A DNA stretch of 64,000 nucleotides, taken from contig JBJKZD010000008.1 of the NCBI GenBank assembly GCA_045560765.1, positions 62,001 through 126,000 of the forward strand. Direction: 5' to 3'. Positions 44,845 to 52,789 of this stretch are shown piece by piece; the stretch's first letter is position 1; the number at the start of each line of letters is the position of its first letter. The DNA comes from UBA9926 sp913064795 (GTDB taxonomy: Bacteria > Pseudomonadota > Gammaproteobacteria > Pseudomonadales > Azotimanducaceae). The notes below the pieces were generated by a model, which was not told the DNA's origin, did no database searches, and worked only from the letters and a program-made list of their open reading frames with translations. The translations under genes and the position numbers were made by a program.

Positions 44845-46779
44845 GTGTTAAAACAGCTCAATTACTACCTCTTTCTTTTCTCAACAACGAGTCGCGTATT
44901 CCCTTATGTACTGATTTTGGGATTGGCATCGATTGTAATCATCGTTGGGATGTCGGCGTATTTCTTTGGATTATTTTCAGGAGAAGCGCGTTCGGGCCGA
45001 AGGCATCGACGACGCCCTGGGCGGCGGTGTGATTGATACACTGTGGTGGTCCATGAAGCATATTCTTGATCCCGGGGCGCTATCGGAAAATTATGGTGCG
45101 CCCATTGGCGTGATTGTCTTCGCTTTATTTAATTCGATAATGGGTTTGATTATTACCGGCGCACTGATTGGATTTATTGTCAGCGCGATTCAAACCGCAA
45201 TGGAAGATGCGCGTAGAGGCTCGGCCACCATTCGGGAGTCGGGTCACTATTTGATTTTAGGGTGGAACCGCAAGGGAACTGCGATCCTAGAGCTCCTGGC
45301 TAAGTACGGTCAGTCACAACGCGTTGTGATTTTAACCGACACGGGTATCGAGCAGGTTAGGACCGCAATTCGACAGGGCTCGCGGGAATTAAGATCGCTC
45401 AAACTTTTGCCGATGCAGGGTTCGATCTCGGTTAATAGTGAGCTGCGCAGGGTTGCAGCGCACCGGGCGTCGCACATTGTTTTGCTGTCTGAAGCAGATC
45501 TGGGTTCCTCCGGTGACCTGACTACGATAAAGACCTTGACGCTGCTCAACAGCGAGCTCTACGCGAAAGAGAACGTGCAGCGGCCAAATATCGTCGCCGA
45601 AATCGTCAATAAAGAAAATTCGGTCATCGCGGGAATTGCCTCTAAAAGTCACCATCCCTTGGTGTCGAGCAGCGACTTCATCAGTAAAACCATGGTCCAA
45701 TGCGCGCGGTATCCTGGGTATTCTGAAATCTATAGCGAATTGTTTGCCTCAGGGCGTTTTTTAATCGAAATCCGAGCAATTCCCAACCTAGAAGATGTGC
45801 TGTTCGGTAATCTCGCAAGTGTGTTTAACAATGGCGCGGTCATGGGTGTGAGTTGGTTGGATGAAAGGCCAAACCAACCTGTCCGCAGGGTTTCGGTTTT
45901 GAATCCTGAGTCAGATTATGATTTGACCGACGAAGATCAGGTGATTGTGCTTAGAAATGTTGAGGAGGATTTGAAGAGCGTCAGCCTCGATAGCTTCTCG
46001 TCCTGGGAGGAACCTCCAGAGCGCGATATCTTGAGACCCAATGTTCGTAAGGTGTTAATACTGGCCTACAATGCAAACCTTGGGCTGATCATCGCTGAGC
46101 TCGCTAAGCATGCAGCATCGACATTGAGGTGGTCGTTGCCTGTGCCCGGGCCGAGGCTGCGGAGGCGCAAGTCCGAGCGCGTTACAGTGAGCTCTTTACC
46201 GAGCGATTGGCGTTGTCTTTTGTCGAGTTTGACCTTGCAGAGGCTTGGCGACTCGAAACCTTCGATGTTGGCTCTTTTGATGTCATTTTTATTGTGGCCG
46301 ATGAGACAGATAAGACCATTGACGCGGACAGCAAAACCATCATGTTGCTGCTCTTGCTGGGCGAGATAAAAAGCAAAGCCGGGGAGTTGACTTTTCCGCC
46401 CGTTGTGGCTGAGCTGTTAAATTCTGAATCAAAGTTGTTATGCGAAGGTACGCCCTTAACCGATGCGATCGTCAGCACAGAGATTCTCAGTATTCAGCTT
46501 GCCCAGTTGGTGCGAGATCCATTTTTGGACACGCTTTACAAGGAATTGCTGAATGCTGGAGGCATCGAAATTGGATTGCGACGAATTGATCATTACGTGA
46601 ATGTGTCGGAATCTGTCACAATGGCGGATGTGACAAGATCAGCGTTGCGATTCAATGAGGTAGCCTTAGGCTATCGTAGCCAAACTGAAGGTGTTGTCAT
46701 TAACCCACAAAAAGATACAACTAGAACCTTCTCGGAAGGAGATTTGCTGATCGTCTTAGCTCAGCAAATCTATGCGTAA
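44845..46779 (+). pseudogene. CASTOR/POLLUX-like ion channel, split by two frameshifts
   Basis: Three frames join into one protein of about 640 residues: a GTG start at 44845 with a first helix (VLILGLASIVIIVGMSAYFF), then from about 44985 in the +1 frame a pore-like segment (GGVIDTLWWSMKHILDPGAL) and helix, a TrkA-N-like domain (HYLILGWNRKGTAILELL), and from about 46113 back in the first frame a second one ending FSEGDLLIVLAQQIY. This is the plan of bacterial CASTOR/POLLUX-type cation channels. Two opposite one-base shifts, at 44980-44992 and 46109-46117, bound a middle segment of about 1.1 kb. Neither site is a homopolymer or slippery heptamer. Confidence 0.8.
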
Positions 46780-46813
46780 TGATCAGTTAAACGTCTGGAG
46801 TTAGGAGTACACC

Positions 46814-47179
46814 ATGAGTAAAAAAATACTCATTGTAGAAGACAATGAAATGAATCGAGATATGTTGTCGCGGCGATTGACGCGCAAGGGCTACGAAATC
46901 GTGATGGCGGAGGACGGTGCGGCAGGATTGGACATGATGTCGTCAGAACAGCCCGATCTTGTATTAATGGACATGGGGTTGCCGGTAATGGACGGTTGGA
47001 CCGCCACAGCTAATGCGAAAGCCGATGAAAATTTGAAACAAATTCCTATTATTGCACTGACTGCTCACGCGCTTGAGGCTGACCGAATCCGCGCTCTGGA
47101 GGCAGGGGCAGATGATTTTGATACGAAACCCGTCAATCTGTCGGGTCTTCTTGAAAAGATGGAGGCCCTTTTAGGCTGA
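46814..47179 (+). CDS. Single-domain response regulator (CheY/DivK-like)
   Basis: A 121-residue receiver with phosphoacceptor D53 (LVLMDMGLPVMDG), acidic pair E9/D10 (ILIVEDNEMNR), conserved threonine in ALTAHA and lysine in FDTKPVN. The sequence, with EDNEMNRDMLSRRL, matches the DivK/relay type that has no output domain. GGAG lies 6 bases before the ATG. It is 34 bp after the channel gene and probably takes phosphate from the hybrid kinase operon upstream. Confidence 0.93.
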   Translation: MSKKILIVEDNEMNRDMLSRRLTRKGYEIVMAEDGAAGLDMMSSEQPDLVLMDMGLPVMDGWTATANAKADENLKQIPIIALTAHALEADRIRALEAGADDFDTKPVNLSGLLEKMEALLG

Positions 47180-47199
47180 TAATTAGACGGAACCCACCC

Positions 47200-47221
47200 G
47201 GCAAATGGCCCCGCATTTGCC
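47200..47221 (+). terminator. Hairpin after the response regulator, possible terminator
   Basis: GGCAAATG-GCCCCG-CATTTGCC is a perfect 8-bp stem 20 bp after the response regulator stop. The T-run (TGTTTTTT, about 47240-47248) begins some 20 bases later, which is too far for a standard intrinsic terminator. Apart from this hairpin no element was recognised in the 502-bp spacer up to 47681. Confidence 0.45.
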
Positions 47222-47681
47222 CCATAGGCATAAAGCGCTCTGTTTTTTAATCAGCGTTCATGCGTGCTGTATTTAGCTCTTCTGTTGCCGGAAGCGATTC
47301 ACCTAAACTCGCGCTGACGATGGTTAGAGAGCAATAGAAGACCTTATGCTGGCTCTTGGTTCAGTCTTGAAAGGCTGCCCGCTTGTAGCCTAGAAGGCTC
47401 GCAGACACAAAGTTTTTCAAAACATCTTCCTCCAAGGGCACTTTGTCCAATTCGGTTTTCTTAACCGATGCTGTTTGAGGATTTACCCCGAACCGTTGGC
47501 GGTGAATGGCGATTTTTGCTGAATTGAGTGTGACCATAAGGCTTGAGCAACGAAGCCCTGCCGTAAGCCCTCAAGCGAAATAAGACTAGCTTTTGCTCTG
47601 ATTAAGCGTAATGTTTTAGGCTAGCTCGCTTCAACAGCGAACCCCTAAAAGCAACTACAGACGATCGGTTAAGGAACGTGT

Positions 47682-48098
47682 ATGGCATGGGTAAAGCGAA
47701 TCATTGTGGCATTCATTGTGATTGCGATGGCCTATGTTTTGTTGACGCTTACGGCTTCCGAACTGGGCGGAGAGGTTGTGACGCTCCTGAGGCCGAATGC
47801 AGATACCTCAGTCAGCGAGACACGTGTTTGGATCGTCGATACCGGCAACTTTGAAATGATCGAGCACGGCGAGGCGGGTGTGGGTTGGTTGAAACTCTTA
47901 AAGCATTCCCCCAGTATCCAAATAAGACGAGGGGAGCAATTGGTCAGTTACACCGGGATTTTGGCCGTTGAGCAACACGACTTATATCATAAGCTGCGAC
48001 GGGAAAAGTACGGATTTGCTGATCAAGTTATTGAATGGCTCTCGATGACGCCTTCTAGCGAGTGCACGGGAGCACCCGTCGTGCTGAGACGTTTGTAG
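47682..48098 (+). CDS. Membrane-anchored split-barrel (DUF385/nitroreductase-like) protein
   Basis: A 138-residue protein with one N-terminal helix (IIVAFIVIAMAYVLLTLTA) and a domain of short strands: ETRVWIVDTGNFEMIEHGE, GVGWLKLLKHSPSIQIRRGE and QLVSYTGILAV. The spacing of the W-x-x-L and charged strand resembles the nitroreductase/deazaflavin-dependent split barrel. It has the same plan as the gene at 302 and probably is its paralogue, though identity is low. AAGGAA precedes the ATG. It is the first of three plus-strand genes with the VOC and redoxin genes. Confidence 0.6.
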   Translation: MAWVKRIIVAFIVIAMAYVLLTLTASELGGEVVTLLRPNADTSVSETRVWIVDTGNFEMIEHGEAGVGWLKLLKHSPSIQIRRGEQLVSYTGILAVEQHDLYHKLRREKYGFADQVIEWLSMTPSSECTGAPVVLRRL

Positions 48099-48231
48099 CA
48101 GGGCGCTGGCTAGACAGTTAATGTTTGCGATAAGTTAGTCGGTAAACGAGGACGTAGACTGTAGGCTGCGCACTTCAACAGGCCGCTAAAAGCAGTTGTA
48201 GAGGTCCTGCTAATTAACGCGAGGGAGTTCA

Positions 48232-48588
48232 ATGAAATTTTCTGATGTTCACCATATATCGCTGAATGTGTCTGATGCCCAGCGTGACACAGCTTTTTAT
48301 ACGGATATCCTTGGGTTTAAAACGATCCCAAGGCCCGAATTACCCTTTAAAGGCGCGTGGCTGAAAATGGGGCAACAACAACTGCACCTGCTCGAAGTTG
48401 CCGATTTTAAGGCGCCCAAAGGACAGCATTTTGCATTGAGGGTGTCTGATATTGAGCAAGCCCGCGATTTGCTGATCCAGCATTCAATCAAGGTGTCTGA
48501 ACCTCAGGCCATTGAGGGGGTTTGCTTGCAATGTTTTTTTAGTGATCCTTCGGGCAATCTATTGGAGTTGAACCAGCCACTGCAGTGA
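48232..48588 (+). CDS. VOC (glyoxalase/bleomycin resistance) family protein
   Basis: A 118-residue protein of one vicinal-oxygen-chelate module pair: VHHISLNVSDAQRDTAFYTD at the N-terminus, then the LHLLEVADF strand, HFALRVSDIEQA, and FFSDPSGNLLELNQP. Metal-binding positions (H8, the second-half H and the terminal E) are present, so it may bind a divalent metal. The GAGGGAG ribosome site is strong. It is 34 bp upstream of the redoxin selenoprotein candidate and probably in the same transcript. Substrate unknown. Confidence 0.88.
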   Translation: MKFSDVHHISLNVSDAQRDTAFYTDILGFKTIPRPELPFKGAWLKMGQQQLHLLEVADFKAPKGQHFALRVSDIEQARDLLIQHSIKVSEPQAIEGVCLQCFFSDPSGNLLELNQPLQ

Positions 48589-48622
48589 ACCCTGGGTGGT
48601 GCCGATCAAAGGAGCATGATCA

Positions 48623-49276
48623 ATGAGCTGGATGAGGTGGACTGTCGCCCTGATGGGTGCGCTCGCGATATCTTTTGGCGTTGGGTTTTTATTTTATGGT
48701 GAGCAGATTAAGCGTGCGGTATTTCAAAGCCTCACGAGTGATATGTTTGTTTCAGTAGATGATGACAGTTTTGATCCTGGTCTTTCCGTTGGGTCGGCTT
48801 TCCCACTACTAGAGGCGACCCTCGGTGAGATACCCGTCCGGGATTTAAGTTCATTGGTGGGTGATCGAGGCATGATTTTTATTGCCAGCCGTTCCGTTGA
48901 TTGGTGACCTTATTGCATCAAGCAGCTCGTGCAGTTGCAGGGTTTAAAGCAAGCTTTTAATCGCGCAGGGTTAACATTGGTTGCAATGACTTACGATGCG
49001 CCGTCGCTCCAGGCGCAGTTTATAAAGGACCATGCTATTGAATTTCCTCTTTTATCTGATCGAAACGCGGAGAGCGTTCAGCGGTTAGGCATACTCAATG
49101 ATGATCACTTACCGGGCGATGATCACTATGGGATTCCGTACCCCGGAATTTTTGTCTTGGATCAAAGTTTGGCGGTTCGCGGAAAATTGTTTTTACAGCC
49201 CTACCAGCAACGAGTTGATGGCAGAGAGGTCCTCAACTTCGCGAGAACGGTCTTAGGGCGTCCCTCATCAGGATAG
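48623..49276 (+). CDS. Redoxin/peroxiredoxin-like protein with in-frame TGA (probable selenocysteine)
   Basis: A 217-residue membrane-anchored AhpC/TSA-like protein, read straight through one TGA at codon 95 (48905-48907). The N-terminal helix (TVALMGALAISFGVGFLFYG) is followed by the thioredoxin-fold domain: GSAFPLLEATLGEI, then SRSVDW-TGA-PYCIKQLVQLQ, AGLTLVAMTYDAP, FPLLSDRNAES and YPGIFVLDQ. In related redoxins the same site reads WCPYC/WCPFC, so TGA replaces exactly the first active-site cysteine, giving a U-P-Y-C motif. The codons on both sides are in the same frame. GGAG precedes the ATG by 8 bases. A nonsense mutation is the alternative. Confidence 0.82.
48908..48942 (+). promoter_or_regulatory. 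Possible bacterial SECIS hairpin after the TGA
   Basis: Directly after the TGA, CCTT (48908-48911) can pair with AGGG (48939-48942), and inside it CAAGCA (48919-48924) with TGC-AG-TTG (48930-48937), leaving the loop GCTCG. The loop begins 18 bases after the TGA with a G. Bacterial SECIS elements are known to place a short stem with a G at the loop start about 16-37 bases after UGA. An alternative stem, TTGCAT with GTGCAG, competes. This was paired by eye, not computed. Confidence 0.5.
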
Positions 49277-49490
49277 ATTTTCGGCCTAACGCATTGCGTG
49301 AGCACTTTGAACGTGTGGTCTGTCTTAGGGGAAGCACGTAGACTTGTTGTAAAACCTAAGAAAGGGCGAGCAGAGAATGCGGTTCAAGGGTGACGGATCA
49401 AAATCCCGGGTCGCAGGCAGGATCGAGCCAGCGATTTTTTTGGATTAAGACGATCTGGCCCTGGGGTTTTTACATGCCAATCCCTTGCTG

Positions 49491-50591
49491 TCACTGGATA
49501 TTTTCATACTTCTTCATCCGACGAGTGACCTTTTTCACGTAGTTTCGGGATTCTGCACGAATGTGCCGGTTCGTTAAAAACCAGTAGAACTCATCGACGG
49601 TCATGGCATTCACCCGTGCGATGGCCGCTTTTTTACCGCCGTTTGGTGCAAGGCTTTTATAGAGGTTCCCAGCGCCACCATTGTAGCTGGAAATGATCGC
49701 GTATTGCAGTTTTAGCGGATGATAGATCCCCGCGAGATAACGGTCGGCCAGGATACTCAAGTAGCCCGTTCCGATCTCAACGTTATTCGAGGGTGTATAC
49801 AAGTGCCCAGACGTCGGTGTATGCGCATACCCTTTGATGATTGAAAAATAATCCCGGCCCGCAGTGTCTGCCTTGATTTGCATTAGGCCGAGGGCATTAG
49901 AGCGGGAGCGCGCCATTGGATTAAATGAACTTTCGGTTTCGATGATCGCCATAATCAGCGGAACCGGAATACGATGTTTGATGCTCGCTGTCTTGGCGAA
50001 TTGGATATATTTTGCCCCTGCGATGGCTTTGTGTTGGCCGACCAGAGCAAGGGTCAAACTTCTACCTTGTGTTGATGCTTGTTGTTTGATCAGTCGGTCC
50101 ACAAATCGCTCTGCTCTCCAGACCGAGGCAATAGGCAGTCCGTCTTGATCGATAATTTGTTGGTAAAAAAAAGGTTTTTGAGTCTTGCTGTTGATGAGCC
50201 CAAAGTCATTCGCGGTTGCAGCATCAATCACTGAGGGGTCTATTTGGGTCAATATGATTTCGACGGCGGCCCGTCTAATGCTGGCAGAGTCTGGAGCGGT
50301 GATCGAAATAATTCCACGGGCGAAGTCGACTAAGGTGTCTGCCTTGGTTGCGCCTCGATAGGCGAGTACAGATGGCAGCATACTACCAAAGGCATCTGAC
50401 TCGGCTTGATATTCCTTAAGCAATGCAGCGACTTCAGGATCGTAAGCGTTCAGATTTAGCGGCGCCTTCGAAGCGCTGGCACAGGTGCAAATAAGGCTGC
50501 AAATCGAGAGTAAGAGCCAATGGGTTGAGCGAAATCTCCAAGGAGTGACGATCAAGGGTACGGGTGGGGTCGGGGCGGTAAACCAGCTCAT
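49491..50591 (-). CDS. Membrane-bound lytic transglycosylase, MltC-like
   Basis: A 366-residue murein-cleaving enzyme. A hydrophobic N-terminal segment ending in ICTCASA fits a lipoprotein-like or cleaved signal. The SLT domain is clear: catalytic glutamate in IMAIIETESSFNPMA, then SNALGLMQIKADTAG, and YAIISSYNGGAGNLYK. The preceding DUF3393-like segment (YQQIIDQDGLPIASVW) is the MltC feature. The GTG three bases ahead of the ATG is also open. No ribosome site decides. It stands alone. Confidence 0.88.
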   Translation of the reverse strand: MSWFTAPTPPVPLIVTPWRFRSTHWLLLSICSLICTCASASKAPLNLNAYDPEVAALLKEYQAESDAFGSMLPSVLAYRGATKADTLVDFARGIISITAPDSASIRRAAVEIILTQIDPSVIDAATANDFGLINSKTQKPFFYQQIIDQDGLPIASVWRAERFVDRLIKQQASTQGRSLTLALVGQHKAIAGAKYIQFAKTASIKHRIPVPLIMAIIETESSFNPMARSRSNALGLMQIKADTAGRDYFSIIKGYAHTPTSGHLYTPSNNVEIGTGYLSILADRYLAGIYHPLKLQYAIISSYNGGAGNLYKSLAPNGGKKAAIARVNAMTVDEFYWFLTNRHIRAESRNYVKKVTRRMKKYENIQ

Positions 50592-50972
50592 CACCGTATT
50601 CTAAGTGTTCTCCCAGAGGGAATGAAGATTTTGAGTTGATTTATGTCGGGCACATCGGCCAACTCTCGATGACTGACTGGAAGAGTAGACTCTGGTTTAG
50701 CCGAATTTTAAAATGCCCTGAGCGGCTCAATTGATAGGATCGATTGAGTTGCGGATCTGCAGGTTTTGCGTCGGCTTCGGAGGCTAGCCTGCATTAATCA
50801 AAACCGACCAGATCAAAAAGGGACCTAATCCTGGAGTTTCGGGTTTGTGGTTACGGGCAGATTCAAATACCCTGCTGCCCGCACATCCTCCGCTTTAGCG
50901 TTGCTGTTCGGGCTTGTTGTGTGCCTGGTGTTCGTGCTGGCCGCGAGGATCCATCGGTTTAGGAGTGATACC

Positions 50973-52202
50973 TTGGAAGAAGTATTGGCGGTTGACGTAG
51001 CGGTTTTAGGGGGAGGCGCAGCCGGTTTGATGTGCGCGATGACGGCCGCTTCCCGCGGCCGTACTGTTGTTGTTCTCGAACGCAGTAACAAGCTGGGTAA
51101 AAAAATTCTCATGTCGGGTGGCGGCCGTTGTAATTTTACCAACCTGGTGACGGAACCCGAGCATTACCTGTCCAAGAATGCGTACTTTTGTATCAGCGCC
51201 TTACGTCGATATCCCCCTTCAAGTTTTATAGACCTCGTCGAGAGACACAGCATTGCTTTTGAAGAACGCAAACACGGTCAGCTCTTTTGTCTTGAATCGG
51301 CCTCCGACATATTAGACATGTTGATGTTGGAGTGCAGGGGTCATGGTGTAAGTTTGCGCACCCGCACCGAACCGCTGTCTTTGAATTATCGGGATGATCA
51401 GCAAACTGATGAGATAGGCCATTATGAATTGGTTTGCGAATCCCCCGAGGGAACCCTCAAGGTCAAGGCAGATTCGGTGGTCGTTGCAACGGGCGCGCTT
51501 TCAATTCCGACATTGGGGGGGAGCGATCAAGGCTATCAGCTGGCGGAGCAATTTGGCCTAGCCCTAGTGCCCCGTCACCCGGGGTTGGTTCCGTTTATGG
51601 CGACCGGGCAGCTCAAAGGCTTTTGCGAACAGCTCTCAGGGGTCTCTCTGCCTGTAACGGCCAGTTGTAACGGCCAATCCTTTACTGAGGATCTTTTGTT
51701 TACTCATCGCGGGCTGAGCGGTCCGGCCATATTACAAATTTCAAATTACTGGTCACCTGGCGACGCCCTCACTCTGAATTTACTGCCCGAACAATCTGCC
51801 TCTGATCTGCTTGTTCGCAGTAAGCGATCTCAGCCAAGCCAGACGTTACTGGCGTGCTTGAGTACCCACCTGCCAAGATCTTTTGTGACACTCTTTTTGA
51901 GCGAGGAGGTTGAGATCGACCCGGGCCGGCGGTTAGCCGATATTCGGGACTCGGACCTTGTTTCCCTGGGTACCCAGCTCAACCAATGGCGACTCAAACC
52001 AGCGGCAACTGAGGGTTATCGCACTGCCGAGGTGACCTTAGGCGGCGTTAGCACCGCGGGGCTGAACGGTAAGACCCTAGAGGCGCGGCATCAGCCGGGA
52101 CTGTTTTTTGTTGGAGAAGTTGTCGATGTCAGTGGGCATTTGGGTGGTTTTAACTTTCAATGGGCTTGGGCATCGGGCTTTTGCGCTGGAGAAGTGGTTT
52201 GA
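50973..52202 (+). CDS. NAD(P)/FAD-dependent oxidoreductase, HI0933/YhiN family
   Basis: A 409-residue flavoprotein with an N-terminal dinucleotide fold (VAVLGGGAAGLMCAMTAASR), the family motif KKILMSGGGRCNFTN, GATG-like VVATGALSIPTLGGSDQG, and C-terminal HLGGFNFQWAWASGF. AGGAG at 50961-50965 sits 7 bases before a TTG at 50973 (LEEVLAVDVAVLGGG), the likely start; the open frame upstream to 50847 would add an unrelated hydrophobic segment. Homologues are usually 390-410 residues, matching this choice. Its physiological role is unknown. Confidence 0.9.
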   Translation: MEEVLAVDVAVLGGGAAGLMCAMTAASRGRTVVVLERSNKLGKKILMSGGGRCNFTNLVTEPEHYLSKNAYFCISALRRYPPSSFIDLVERHSIAFEERKHGQLFCLESASDILDMLMLECRGHGVSLRTRTEPLSLNYRDDQQTDEIGHYELVCESPEGTLKVKADSVVVATGALSIPTLGGSDQGYQLAEQFGLALVPRHPGLVPFMATGQLKGFCEQLSGVSLPVTASCNGQSFTEDLLFTHRGLSGPAILQISNYWSPGDALTLNLLPEQSASDLLVRSKRSQPSQTLLACLSTHLPRSFVTLFLSEEVEIDPGRRLADIRDSDLVSLGTQLNQWRLKPAATEGYRTAEVTLGGVSTAGLNGKTLEARHQPGLFFVGEVVDVSGHLGGFNFQWAWASGFCAGEVV

Positions 52203-52356
52203 GCGATGGTTTGCGACAATTCCTGTGAATCATCGATTGGTTAAACGATTAGATGCGTCACCTTCCAAATTCTCTACGCCATTCTCTGAAATATTGCAGT
52301 GAATATTTATAGTAGAATTCATTTTACGAGAGAATGTGAAGCAAAAATGCTGAACC

Positions 52357-52386
52357 GAATGAGAACTTCATCATTGAGGCTCATTC
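52357..52386. repeat. Inverted repeat in the 52203-52789 spacer
   Basis: GAATGAG at 52357-52363 and CTCATTC at 52380-52386 form a perfect 7-bp inverted repeat with a 16-base loop. ATTC/GAAT cores recur nearby at about 52328-52336, 52402-52409 and 52444-52448, which could be operator half-sites. A short leader peptide candidate is at 52753. No gene of normal length was recognised between 52203 and 52789. Confidence 0.35.
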
Positions 52387-52752
52387 TTCACTGGAATTGC
52401 ACTCATTCTGGTTGAAAACGGTCTAAACTAAACGAAAGCACGCATTCTGACGGCTCAGGATTGAAGTGTAGGCGACATTGTTAGGTTTGCGCATTGCGGA
52501 GCGTTTCGGCAATCGGTCTGGCTCGAAGGTGAAGACGGTGAGAAGAGACGCTAAGAAGAGACCGTGGGAAGCGTGTGATCAATGCGGTATTGCCAGCAAG
52601 TATCGAAAACCGGGTTACCTAATATTTTCAGCGGTTGCTTTAAACGCATTGCGAATAGGGCGATCGATGGTTTCAGTAATTGCCGAGGGTCAGTCGATCG
52701 CAAGACGCCAAAGGATCAGCAAATTAGCGTATCTGTAACCAAAGGAGATGTC

Positions 52753-52788
52753 GTGTGTTTCAACATCACTCAAAGCGGAGGACGGTAG
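52753..52788 (+). CDS. Possible 11-residue leader peptide before nfeD
   Basis: AAGGAG at 52742-52747 stands 5 bases before a GTG at 52753, and 11 codons (M-C-F-N-I-T-Q-S-G-G-R) end at TAG 52786-52788, one base before the nfeD ATG. The spacing suggests translational coupling. It is too short to have coding support, and the Shine-Dalgarno could simply be accidental, so this is weak. Confidence 0.3.
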   Translation: MCFNITQSGGR

Positions 52789-52789
52789 G

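Noticed and set aside
44980..44992. Programmed +1 frameshifting in the channel gene
   Set aside because: No slippery sequence or stop codon pause is seen at either shift; indels or assembly error are simpler.
52582..52788. 68-residue frame between the flavoprotein and nfeD
   Set aside because: It has cysteines but no family and no firm ribosome site; the last 11 codons are noted only as a possible leader.
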